Positions 27,992 to 39,625 of a stretch of 64,000 nucleotides of DNA are shown here, in pieces; the stretch's first letter is position 1; every line of letters starts with the position of its first letter. The translations under genes and the position numbers were made by a program. Below the pieces are notes generated by a model. It was given only the letters and a program-made list of their open reading frames with translations. It was not told the DNA's origin and made no database searches. This stretch comes from Triops longicaudatus (Eukaryota > Arthropoda > Branchiopoda > Notostraca > Triopsidae), in the NCBI GenBank assembly GCA_022885665.1, contig JAGQDJ010000003.1, positions 1 to 64,000 on the forward strand. The letters run 5' to 3'.

Positions 27992-30900
27992 TAGGAAACT
28001 CTTCAGTAAATCTCGCATAAGCGAAGCTGTATGAAAAAAAAATATTCACAATAAATTTCTTCACACATGTATTTTGTACTTCTTGTTACATTACATTTTT
28101 TTTTTTGCGTCTGAGCTTGTATTTGCGTTTCTATTTTATTTACATTACACAGGCTGCTTGAATAACCGTTAAAATAATGGTAATAATCGTCATTTGCAAC
28201 ACCTCCCCTTTTTTCTGCAGCAATCAAGCGGAAGAATCTGAGACTTAGTTTTCCGCATCAAGAAAGCAGCGAAAGCTCTTCAGTTTTCGGAAATCGCTCG
28301 TAGTTTTAGTGCTTATTAGATGTTTGGTCATTAGTTAATTGACATAAGTGCACTTTTGCAGCGAGGCGCAGCGAGTTACAGAGCTCGTGAGAGAGAAAGA
28401 GGGGAGTTTTGATTCCTAAAGGCCATCGTTATCACTTGAAAAGGATCGTTTTGCCCATTATTTCTTTCCGCGTCGCTCATCGCTTACACGAAATGTCTTC
28501 GTCGCCACTTCTTCCCTGCTTCTTCGCTTTAAAAGCTTCTGCTTTTATACACCACCCTCTTTCAGACAAAACGAACGCTTTGCTAAATGTTTTTCGGTTG
28601 GTAGGAATTTGATGCACCCTCCCACAACACAACATTTTAGCTTTTATTCCCCCCCCCCTTTCAGAAAACTCTTTACATAATCGCGTGTTACCAACCCACG
28701 TTCGGTAAAATTACTATATAGAGGTCTTCGATTCCCTGTCTTTGTTAAAAAGCAGAAAGGACTGTTTCCCGCTTGACCTAGGGTTCGAAGAAGGTACAGT
28801 TCCACACCTGGTAAACTTTTTTTTGCTGTCAAAAGAAAAAGAAAAATAAGACAGGAAGGAAGGAAACAAATTACGCAAATGATGTAGTTTCCAAGGGGGG
28901 ATAGCGTACATGTAACGATATGCCGTTGCATCCTGGCATCGACGCGCAAACCGAAAAGAGCGAAAAGCAAGCAAAAGCAAGCCCAAGGGCAGCCAGCAGC
29001 AGCTTTTACCGTGATGACTTTCTCGGCCATGATTACGTCCCAAGATTATAGGACCACTATCAGAGTGTAATACAGAATGAAATGAGATGGGTGTGAGTAG
29101 GTGAGTGAGTGAGGGGAAAACGCTTCTTCTGCTTCCTTCCGTTACTTTCTTTCAGCTTTTTTCCACCCACCCACACGTACCGGGGATGGATCGCTTTATA
29201 TACATAAGCATGCTGCTACTGTTATGGACCATACTTCGAGGCTACTAACTCTCTCGTTTCGTTCTCTCTCTAGCTCTTTTCCCTCAAGTCCCGTACGAAG
29301 AAAATGGCTTTTTCATGGAGCTATGCTGCGGGAGTTATGAAACTTCCCTTACCCCAGCAAACGCATCTTTTCATTAGCGGAAGAAATATACTGTGCGTCG
29401 GTCAATCGGGAAGTGCGCGAGTACCGGCCAGAGTGGATCTCATAAGAAACTTTTGACATTCTAGCGTGCCGTGACGGGCAGCCAATAAAATATCCCCGGC
29501 ACAGAAACTTGGGTTACCTGCGACTTTCACGGAGCCGAAATGAACCATGGAAAGCTTAAAGTTGGGACAGACGTCAAAAGCGTTTCTCTTGCTTGCCTGT
29601 CGCGGGCTTTTTGCGGCCTGCGATTCGATTTCTATTGACCGTAGCAAGCCAGTATTATAATGCGCTGCGGCTAACTTAATGAATTTTTGCTTAATTTTTC
29701 GGCAGATACATTGAGCGGTACAACGAAATTACCAGGACCCCTTTCTCACAAAAAGCGCCACAAAAACATTTTTTATTTTTCTCTCGTGTGCGCTGTAATT
29801 TTTTTCAAGGAAACTTTCCCTGTTCGTAGCTCGTTGTACCTACCAAGTGTGTGAATTTTTTCTGTTCTAAAATATTAGTAGTTCATTCATGATTTCTGTA
29901 CGGTTTGTCCGACGTGTCAATTGTCCCTCCTTTACTCATTTCCTTACTGTATTTGATACAACAATTTTAATAGCCAAAAACAACTGATCTTACTTTTCGG
30001 TTGTTTTATTACAGTAAAATCTTGTAGTTTTATTCCTCAAATCCTAATAAACATTTTTCACCGTGTATAAATTCCTCCAAGAAACATCGATTCTTTCTTT
30101 CTTTCACAGCTTTGGCTTTCACGCCATCTGCGTGTCTAACTCACCCAGGGCTTTACTTCTGTATTTACGACAAGTGTTGACACTAATGCGCATCCTAATA
30201 AGTACTAAGCCACGCCCCGGTATTAACCGAGAGTATTAGGCCGAAAGGGAGTGTACGTGAATACGAGATGTACCTTAATTAACATAGCGATCGCGTAAGT
30301 CAGCTCTGGTAAGACAGCCTTGGCTTATTCACGTTTAGTACTGTTATATGCACGTCTACTTAAACGGTTCTTGGACGAGGAATTTGACATTCACGGCGGT
30401 CAAAAGCGTAAGTGTCTCCAACTTGTTGGCAAATCCGTGGAAAGGACGGCGTTTCTTGGACATTTACACCTTCACACACGCTGTTGCCGTTATTACTGCC
30501 CATTTCAACATTTTTCCTCCAAGTGCAACGAACATAAAATGGATCTAAACGCCACCAAATAGCAACCTCAAATTCGCCAAATAAATGCTAATATAATTTT
30601 CACTGCTAAGAAACGAACACAATTCTACAAACAGTGTTAAATGCGACACTACGATTTATTCTTATAATATATGCTTCTGAGCAAGCAATGAATATTAAAA
30701 AATGGTCTCTAAATGACCGAAATTCGGAGAATAGAAATAAACCATTAATTGGTATACCGAAAGTAATGCAACATTCTTTATCAAAACTGAAAAAGACACT
30801 ATAATTACCTGAAACAAAAGCCTTTTAAAATTAAAAGTCTTTTTTTAACGACGCGTTGGCAGAAAAAGACGCTAAAAGTGCCGAATCTTTTATGTACCTA

Positions 30901-33380
30901 ATTTACGGCTCATGACTTCGTGATGACAGACCTCTGTTTTTCTCAAGCATCCCTTATCTATTGAACATTCTGTGACTTGAAAAACGAGTCCCCTTGCAGC
31001 CGTTTTAGACTTGATTGCAACCAAAAGAAATTGCGAAGTTCTTTCGAATGGCATAGCTTCATGAGTTCGTTATAAAGTTGCACTGTGATGCTAATGAGTC
31101 AATGATTGACAAGAAGGCGGGAAGATAAGGGTTGTAACAACGTTTTATATGATTTAATAGCCTCATTGACCTTCCTTTGAATCTTACTCTAGGTCGACGA
31201 GATAGCGTGTAAATTCAGTCACAATACACAGTCTACGGTACATACACACACACACCAGGGGGCCAAAACCGAGCTAAAAAGAGCTAGATCGTAATTCACC
31301 CCGACACGTACGCTTTTAGTATTGTCTAGTACCATACTACTACTGTGTATATCCGTGCACCGGCGAAGGTGGTTTTCACATCTTATTGCGTATTCAGTTA
31401 ATTCAGTCGCTATTATGTACCCAAACCCGTGTTGGTCATTACAGCGCCTCCCTGCTGGTTTTCGGCTGTCACACACATGCAGCTTTTACGACTTCTGCAT
31501 CCAAAGAACTCACGTTTCTAATGTTCCATGTTAATATACTTTCGCTTTTTAGTTACACATCGCTAAAATCCCTGGTGGTGCGCCCTGTTTTTGTTTTCTA
31601 TGAAATAATCTCATCTAAATCTTTCTGTTTTTAAAGCAATCTCTCCCACGATTGTTTTTTGTTGGAGTTTTACCTGGCTGCAGCCATAAACGGGCCACTA
31701 ATGATCAAATCCATTTCTCTAACTGGAAATGACTGTTCTTGACGCACAGGAATTTATAGAGAATCCCTCGTAAGCCTAAAACGGCCTCTAAAAAGGGGCA
31801 AATAAAGCCCCTGAACGGCTCTTGTTCTTTCGAAAGGAAAAATATTTCGCCAGAGAAAAGAAATTCACTCGAAGACGTCAAAGAAATAAGGTATATACAC
31901 GTTGAATGGTCACGTATAGATATGAGACCGCTAGCAGAGTAATTTCGAGAAATGTAGGAAACTAATTTAACGTGCAAAGGCAGAAATACATCGAAACTAA
32001 CGCTTAGATTAAAAAAAAACACGAGGTCCATCTAATGAAAGATATTGCAGGTATTGCTGTAGAAATATGCTTCAGGTAACACGCGACGCATTAAAGTAGC
32101 TACTGGCATATTTCTTGAAATACACCCTTCTCATGAAAGATTTTTAGCTGAATCATTTCCCAAAGGGAAACAGTTTTTACGAGCAACCTAACAAAGAATG
32201 CTGCAGAAACACAGTGTCGTTAGCATCCGATACATACTTGTTTACTACAAAGCCAATTAAATTAAAACTTATGGGTGAAATAGTACAAACTAAAGCTGCA
32301 GATATGTTACGGAAGTAATGTCCAGTACAGTCGATGATGAATCATCTGCAAATCACTTTCCATTCACATTTTGTCGCAGGGCTTTGCAGCTTCCCTTTAC
32401 GGGCACGGTTATCAGCGGGCGAAAAACAAGGATTTTTATAGGATCGCGTTAAGTCTCGGAGTCCATTTCCCTGAAAGGAGGGTGGCAGAAAGAATCTTCC
32501 TCCGGAATTCAAGAGCCTTTTCCCCCCTTTCCAGTATCTTCTTTTCACATGACCCAAGCTTTCGCGGCGGAGAGGATTTTCCCCTCCCGTTCGACGTTCT
32601 GGTATTTGTCCTTCTTTTGCTACCAGGAAAAGATTCGCTTTTCCACAAGCCCCGGCTAGTAATGTACATGCATGGGCTGTAGCAATGAACTACGCGGGAA
32701 CGCGAAGCCTCGACTCAGGTTTGTGTCAGAAATCACCCCGCCTCCTCCCTCGTGGCACCAGCAACCCCCACCACAAGGTAGAAATACTCCCCGGTCTCTG
32801 AGTACGGCGGTCTTTCGTCCTCAGACGGCATTCAGGAGTGGTGGCAAACGGACGTCCGTCCTACTTCCGCTTCTTTTATTTCTGACTTCCACTAGAAGCA
32901 CGTTTTCCCGTCGGCTGTGCAGTGTTTGTTCCCTATCGGTGCACGTGCGGCTTTTCAAATCCTACTCGCAGTCCAGAAACATAGTTTTGACAAACTATTT
33001 ACCATGGATTCACAGTATAACTGCCGTACTGGGAATTGCATATAAAATATGTGAGTAATTTAAAATAGTGCATTCCGAAATTTAAGACATAGACAAATAA
33101 AAATATGCGAAGATGTGTTAAGTTCAGTCTTGGTACATTTCGTAACCAAAATGCAGCAAGCATACCTGGAAAAAGAAAGAAAATGATACACGGAAACTAG
33201 CTTATTTAGTCTTATTTATAAGACAAAGTTGTTGTTTGGTGTCCGTTGTAATTTAACTTTAATCACGGCAGCCATGTATAGAAGCAGTAGAGATGATACT
33301 GGTAGAACCTGATGATCGACTAGTCTGGTTTAACGTTTGCTACAAATTCGAACAAAAGGATTCTTTGAAGGCAAGCGGTT
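27992..33380. other. gene-poor intergenic region, middle part
   Basis: No supported gene. One candidate orphan promoter/first exon on the minus strand lies at about 29010-29205 (see findings). The region around 28250-29300 is less AT-rich than its surroundings and contains GA- and GTGA-rich tracts. Confidence 0.45.
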
Positions 33381-33530
33381 TGCAATTCTGGGTATAGTCA
33401 AACCGGGCCTTCGAAGCGTGGGAAAGGCGTCCAAGGCCGTTACCCATTCCATTGCGCCAAACTTGGTTGTCAAATCGAACGTTTTTTTTTTTTTTTACCT
33501 TTAACGGTCACAGAAACGTTCGTTGGAAGC
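33381..33530 (+). repeat. dispersed repeat, copy 1
   Basis: GAAGCGTGGGAAAGGCGTCC at about 33414-33433 and, downstream, GTTGTCAAATCGA recur in the same order and spacing at about 36469-36530. An interspersed repeat of unknown type; this copy also carries a poly(T) run (about 33483-33497). Boundaries are approximate. Confidence 0.6.
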
Positions 33531-35906
33531 CCACCGCTTTGGCCCATGCCTGCTCTGTACAAAATGTCTGTACAGACTTGTCGCAAAGTATAAGGAGCAA
33601 AAAGTCTTAAGAACTAGGATTTCATTAGCCATCCACCGCTTTTCGGAACCGCAAACAACGCGCACAAATGCCAAAGCGTTTCCGTAATCGGTTTAACCGT
33701 TCCACCACCTGTCTTAGGCCCCATTACATTATTCTGTGTTTTGCTCGTTCATAAAGTGTCCCATTTCTAAAAATCTTAGACTTTCTAAAAAAGGATTCTA
33801 CTTGCGTTTATCTCAAAAGTTATGTGGTGACTGACAGCTGCTGCAGCAATAAGATCTTCCCCGGGTGCCAAAGGTGAGCCAAAGTACACCTAACTTGAGG
33901 TTGCAAACACTTTGACATCCCGGGCTCGGCCTTTCTCACGAGTTCAGCAAAATTCTCGACCCCGAGGGGGCTAAAAAGGACACCAGGAGGCGTAGGTAGG
34001 CGGCCCACGTGGGCTTGACGAGATCCGTTCTCACATTACGGTGAGGTTTTCTCAGACAAACGCGTAGCTCGGCTATCCTTTCACGGCTGCAACCTTTTCG
34101 TTTTTGAAAGCGAGCCAACCTATTTGTTTTAGCTCATCCCCAGCTGAAACTTTCTTAAAAATGTACAACCCTAACGAACAAGAAAAAGATGAAGAGAAAT
34201 TCCTAGGGCTGCCGAAACCACATCCCCCCCCCCCCCCATCTCATTCGCTTCTGAAACTAAAATTAGACCAACGATGTACTGTAGCGCCAGTCTAGCTGTG
34301 TGTTATTCCTAAACAAACTTGCACATCACAAAAGCAGCAACACAAGTTGGGTTTTCTCCTCGGAAAGGTGATCTCCATTTTTGCTTGCTCAAGATCGCAA
34401 CATTGTAAATATTCAGCTCCTATAACGATCTGCTCCTTTGCAACCTTCTGTGCTCCGCGATATTTCATCATTTGATCATTTCATCACTGAATCAACACCG
34501 TTCAAGTGGAGCGAGGGGGAGAACAATCTCAAGTGCTGCAATTTCTGCCTGAAATTCCGCCCTGACAAGCTAAAGACAGGTGATTTGGGTGGTGTGCTTT
34601 TGTTCGTCCTTGTTTGAGTGCACCAGCGCAAAGAAAAAAGAGAAAATCGCTCAGAAAAAAATCCACGTGTGCGTTTTGCCATTTCTGCAGTAAGAGAAAA
34701 TTGTTTATTTTAATGATGAGGGTCTGGTAAGTGTATCGAGACGCAGTGATTCTCCTGAATAGAGTCATTAAGGCCAAGTTTTGGGTATTGCATACACGCT
34801 TGCCAGTACTCGATCTTGTTCTCGGTTACAAGCAACTCCCTTAGAGGGTACCAAAAACGCTCTTTTCCTTTCGTGGCTCTTGTGTTGGCAACCTTTAGCA
34901 TTCCAAGTACCACAACTACCCCCCTTTTCACAAGTTTTCACCTTCTCGGTTGAAGGGTCAGACAATGAGAAAACGATTCATCAATCCGCGGGCTAAGATT
35001 ACGAAGCGCCTTAATTACACCCAACTTTAAGTATATAAATCAAACGCAGTTTGCCGTTTCCCAGGTTATAAATCTCTCCAGTAGCAGTACAACGTAACAA
35101 AACTTGTAATTTCTACCTTACGGAAACTTTTGTCAGCAGTAATGTACTACCGGCACATCTCTTCCTCGGGCTAAAGACGGGAAAGAATGCGTTTATTAAC
35201 TGTCTCTAACAACCCTTGATGATTTCCCGGACCAGGTACGGACTCTGAAAGGTTTCCGCGATTTTTCCATTTTTTTTTTCTCCTGGCTGCGCTCATTCCG
35301 TCCGAGTTCCTGTCGTTCGTGTGTCCCGCAGGGGTCGAAATCTTCCGTGGGATGGATCTTTTTCTTCCACCATCGCCCCAAACCACCGTTTTCAAAGGGC
35401 AAGCTAAAAGAAACGCCACAGTTGCTTTGATGGGGGCCATGTGGCTAACGTGCACTAATGACCCAAAGTCAAACCTGAAAGTGACCAAAAAACCAGCCAA
35501 CCCTCCCTTCACCCCCCACCCCTCCCAAACTAACCAGAGCTGCAGATTGCTCAGCAACAACCCGAGTTGCGTGTGTCTGCTTTATTTCCTTGGCAGCAGC
35601 CGTGTCAAGTACAAAGCGCACATTACTTTGCTTCCCTTTTGGCCTCCCTAAAAAGACTTTTCAAGACAGCATACCCTTAAGACTTTGTTTTCACCTTCAA
35701 GTAGGTGCCAACTCCACCTTAATTAATGAAAGTAAATTTACTTCTGAAACTAAAACGAGTTGCAAAGTATCGAATTTCTGACAGGCCGTTACTATTTTCC
35801 TAAGAAAAGTGTAAGAAGGGAGGATCTTAGGAGCTGGAGAGAGCGCAGCACCAAATGTGTATTTAACTGGCGCGGGACATTGGGAAGTACAGTACTTAGA
35901 AAAAGG

Positions 35907-36105
35907 TATCGCCCTAATGGCAGTAAACGGCTACAGGTTTGCGAATTTGACCTGCCGTCAAATCCCCTTTCATACTACGCGCAGGAGAAAAGGATTAAGT
36001 AAATTGTGCGCATAGAACGCGCTACTCAAAATATCCTGTTAAATCCTGAAGGGGTTGCGGACATCAAGCGCATTCCGAAGCCCATAAGGGCGATATTAAT
36101 TTCCA
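35907..36105 (+). repeat. dispersed repeat shared with 50449-50620 (inverted)
   Basis: Starts ATCGCCCTAATGGCAGTAAA and continues through TCCTGTTAAATCCTGAAGGG to GGGCGATATTAATTTCC. The reverse complement of 50449-50620 matches almost end to end, with an insertion of roughly 25 bases here near 35990-36025. Probably two copies of a transposon-derived or other dispersed repeat. Confidence 0.8.
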
Positions 36106-36439
36106 GTACTGTGCAACTGTCGATGTGGTTCGTGGACGGAGAAACCCCAGAGTGAAGACTTTCGATCATTGAAATGAGTTATTTGAACGACACAAATGCA
36201 TGGAAAAGAAGTCAGTTTTCCTGTTACATGGTTTTTACAGCTTCGGCAATCACTTACAGAGGTAGAATACAAGGAATACAATACAAGGTAGAATACAATC
36301 ACTTACAGAGGTAATGAAAACAAGACATTGGTAGAACCGTACACGTCAAGCTCTGACGGTCAACTGCACCAGTCTCTTTGAGCTTCTGCTCCAAGCTTCA
36401 AAAAACCAAGCGAAACACATGAAGGGATTTAGCAACTCG

Positions 36440-36570
36440 TGTTTAGGGACCTTCGATGGTGTCTTGGAAGCGTGGGAAAGCCGTCCAAGATGCTTCAGAC
36501 ACGTTGCACCAAAAGTTGTCAAATCGAGAAAGTATAAGCTTCAACGGTTACAGACGTGTAGATTCAAGCC
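36440..36570 (+). repeat. dispersed repeat, copy 2
   Basis: Same order of motifs as 33381-33530: GAAGCGTGGGAAAGCCGTCC, TTGCACCAAAAG, GTTGTCAAATCGA, then AACGGTTACAGA. It lacks the poly(T) run. Ends are approximate. Confidence 0.6.
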
Positions 36571-38075
36571 TTTGAACAATTTATGTTGGATTTTATAGAT
36601 TCGACGTTTACTTTCCATATGATTTTAGCTTATTTATTTGACAAAATTTATATTCCAGAGGAACGGGATGATCAAGACACGGAGTCAGATTGAAATCTTT
36701 ACACCTGATATTTTACAACTTGAGGAAATGGCCGGTTCCGGAGGAGGAATCACTTTGGGGTCATAAAAGGCCGAAAAAGTTGAATCGGCGAAATAGGGCG
36801 AGTTGGAGGCAAACTGTTACTATAGAAAGTACGACTATAGGTTTAGTATGGTTCTATGGCAGGAAGGGGACGCATTCAAAGTTGGTAGGGAGGATATCGC
36901 TAGCTTTCTGCCCGCGGAAACCCGTCCGAAACTTGCATTGTCTATTATGTACTCCTCTTGGCTTTTGTGTCGCTCAGAATACAAGTTTGCCACTCCAATC
37001 ATTCCGGCCACTCAAAACCCTTCCAGCCGGAACAATCTGCTCGTATTTCTGTCGGATAATGCGTGTCCAGTAATCTGTACCAGCAAGAGTCAACGCTATC
37101 TTTTGTACTCCTATCGCTTTTTTTCAATAGCCTTTTTTTTTGTTCTTCCCATAATTTCTACTGATTTGCCACTTATTCTAAAATGAATTAACGAACGTTT
37201 TAAGCAATCCACTAATGTCAACTGTACTTTACCTTGCGCTTTGATCTATTTACTTTCAATATCTTTGAGTTATTTATTATAACTTATTTCTCTAATTATC
37301 TTTAAGATAAACGAGTTAAAACTATCTGCTTTCTTGAGGTATTAATTACTCATTAATAGGTTCATTTATTTACTGCTTTTTCAGAAACATTGGATCGTCA
37401 CGTGGCTTTTCAAACGTGCTTTCCAACGAGATTTCTACCCTGTTTTCAAAAAGCATCTTTTCAGACACTCAAGGCTCAAGTCCGCAGAAATACGAAAAAG
37501 AAGGAGCACAAGGACGACGAAAAAGGCAGGCGATCAGAGAAAAAGGAAGTGTGGAAGTAAAAAATGGTGTTAACCATGAACAACCTGTCAGTGGAATATA
37601 AATGATGGCGTGTCTATCTGACTAAACTCACCACTTTCCTCTCTTCTTTCTCACGGCCTTTTCCCCCTTTCCTTCGGTTTCGTGCGTTTTTATTAAAGAC
37701 TCTCGTCCCTTGCTTTTCTTCGCCCTTTTGCTTTTAATTGGACACGAGCACTTAAGTATGCCTCACAAGCTTCCCGTACTCCTCCTGCCCCTCCCACTTT
37801 TCACTCACTTCGCCTCCTTAAGACATGTTGCAGTAATCGTCGCTTTGTGCTCCGCTTGGTGGCAATACCCGATTTTTATTGAAACATTAAGAGGGTGATG
37901 AAATTTATTGCTGCAATCTTATCCCTCCCGACACCTGTGATTGGATATTAATTAGGCCATAATAGCTACAAATCAGGGAATTTTGCCAGATTTTTGAGAC
38001 TTCGTTAATGTCAGGCCTATTGCGCCTTGGAATTCAGAAGAAATTCAGATGGTCTCCCAAAGTGATATTTGTTTA
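36571..38075. other. gene-poor intergenic segment
   Basis: An orphan 127-codon open frame occurs at 36803-37186 with no recognised family. A further Arg/Lys-rich frame at 37416-37601 is not convincing. Otherwise nothing supported. Confidence 0.4.
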
Positions 38076-38849
38076 CAGTAAAACCTACTCGGCTAAACGG
38101 ACACAAAAGTCTTAAAATTCGAATTTGGGTAAGATTTTTCTTTCACTTCGAAAGAAATTTTCATTTAATTTATGGAAACTTTAATTATGAAACTTATTCA
38201 CGTTTGATAAGATATTATCCATAACTTAAGTGTTGCTTAAGGTACTTGGTAAATTACAATATTTCAACTGGAATACCATATGTTTTATTTTTCAATAAAA
38301 TTTGGTAGTTTAAACCGGGATTTCAGAGTAAACGCAGTTGGTTGAGTTATATAGTTATTGTTAACAAAATGCGACTGGAGGCACTAAGAAAAATGCAGAC
38401 AGCGACGAAACTGGAGTTGTCTTCATAAAAGAAATAAATAGCTGCTATACTTTCTTTTCAGCCCAGAATGGCAATTGTGACAGGAAAGTTAGCTTGAAAA
38501 CCGTGACGAATCCTCTACCCTTCTTTTCTTGCCCCTTTTCCTTCCTTGCAATGTTAAATTGCTCACAAAAGAGCGAGTTCGCATTCTGGTCAGGAATTCG
38601 ACTTATTTGTACAGCAGTACCAAACTAAAAAAAAGCGAACTAAAACAGAAATAACTACGAATGAAGACAAAACTTTAAAAAATGAGTGGACGGAATGTAT
38701 AAAGTAAGAATCTCTGTACATAACACTTTTATAACGAATTTTCGGTTTCAATGGACGGATTTTATGCTCCAGATACACGATTATAAGGGAAAATGTACTT
38801 AAGTAGTTTTCTCTCTTCTCCATTTGTTCGTTGTAAGGCAGTTCTACTG
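38076..38849. mobile_element. non-autonomous pogo/Tigger-like DNA transposon
   Basis: The left end CAGTAAAACCTACTCGGC and the reverse-complemented right end CAGTAGAACTGCCTTACAAC form imperfect terminal repeats, flanked by TA at 38074-38075 and 38850-38851. Near the right end are ACAACGAAC and an internal TTATAACGAA, as in pogo/Tigger-type repeats. About 774 bp, with no transposase frame visible, so it would need help in trans. Confidence 0.6.
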
Positions 38850-38851
38850 TA

Positions 38852-39625
38852 TATTAAAAGTACGCGAAGTCAAGAAAGATAAATTCAAGTAATGAATTGA
38901 TTAAAACAAAAACGCTTATAAATTAAATTTATTTGCAACTAAAAAAGTACCCGAGAGCGAAAAAATGAAGTCAAAAACTCTTAAAAGTAAATATTAAAAG
39001 CAACGAGCATTTCTGAGATGGCTCAGAGAAAGTCTGCGAGGTATTTACCCCGGAAATGCCAAATATTTTAAAACACAAAAGGCCATGTGCCAGCTGTAAT
39101 AAGCATCGCTAAACTAGTTTAAAATACAGTTTCGGATATTTTTCATGATTTCAGGAACAACAGTAAAAAGTTTTATTTGTGTAGCAATGGAATATTGACT
39201 GGGATTACAGCTTTCAAGCGTGTCTACGCATACCAAATTTTCTGCGAGTTTTTCACCCAACTTGTGAATAAGCCCCATACAAGAGAAAACCCCTGAGAAA
39301 AGGGGCATTGTACTGTACGTGACAGAACGCAAGGTGTGTAGGTACGTCTCGTGTACACTTAGTGATTGCTTCACTTGCAGACAAGCGCTCGCAATGCATT
39401 TATGTATATGTTCAAAACGACGAGGATCCCAAGTTCGGATCTCTGATTCAACAGAGAACACCTGTCTAACGTTTGTTTGCCCTTGTTTATTTACCCAGAA
39501 TTTCTGCACTCAAAGGGACGAAATCCTTGTACTCTGTAGCTAACTCAAGTTTTTTAAAAAAGAAGAAGCGGGAAAATAGACAAGTTACGGAAGCAAATAT
39601 TCCTCAGTACCCAAGTTGAGGAATT
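38852..39625. other. upstream region of sarcoglycan gene
   Basis: No gene seen. Probably contains the sarcoglycan promoter and 5' UTR; no clear TATA box identified. Confidence 0.35.
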
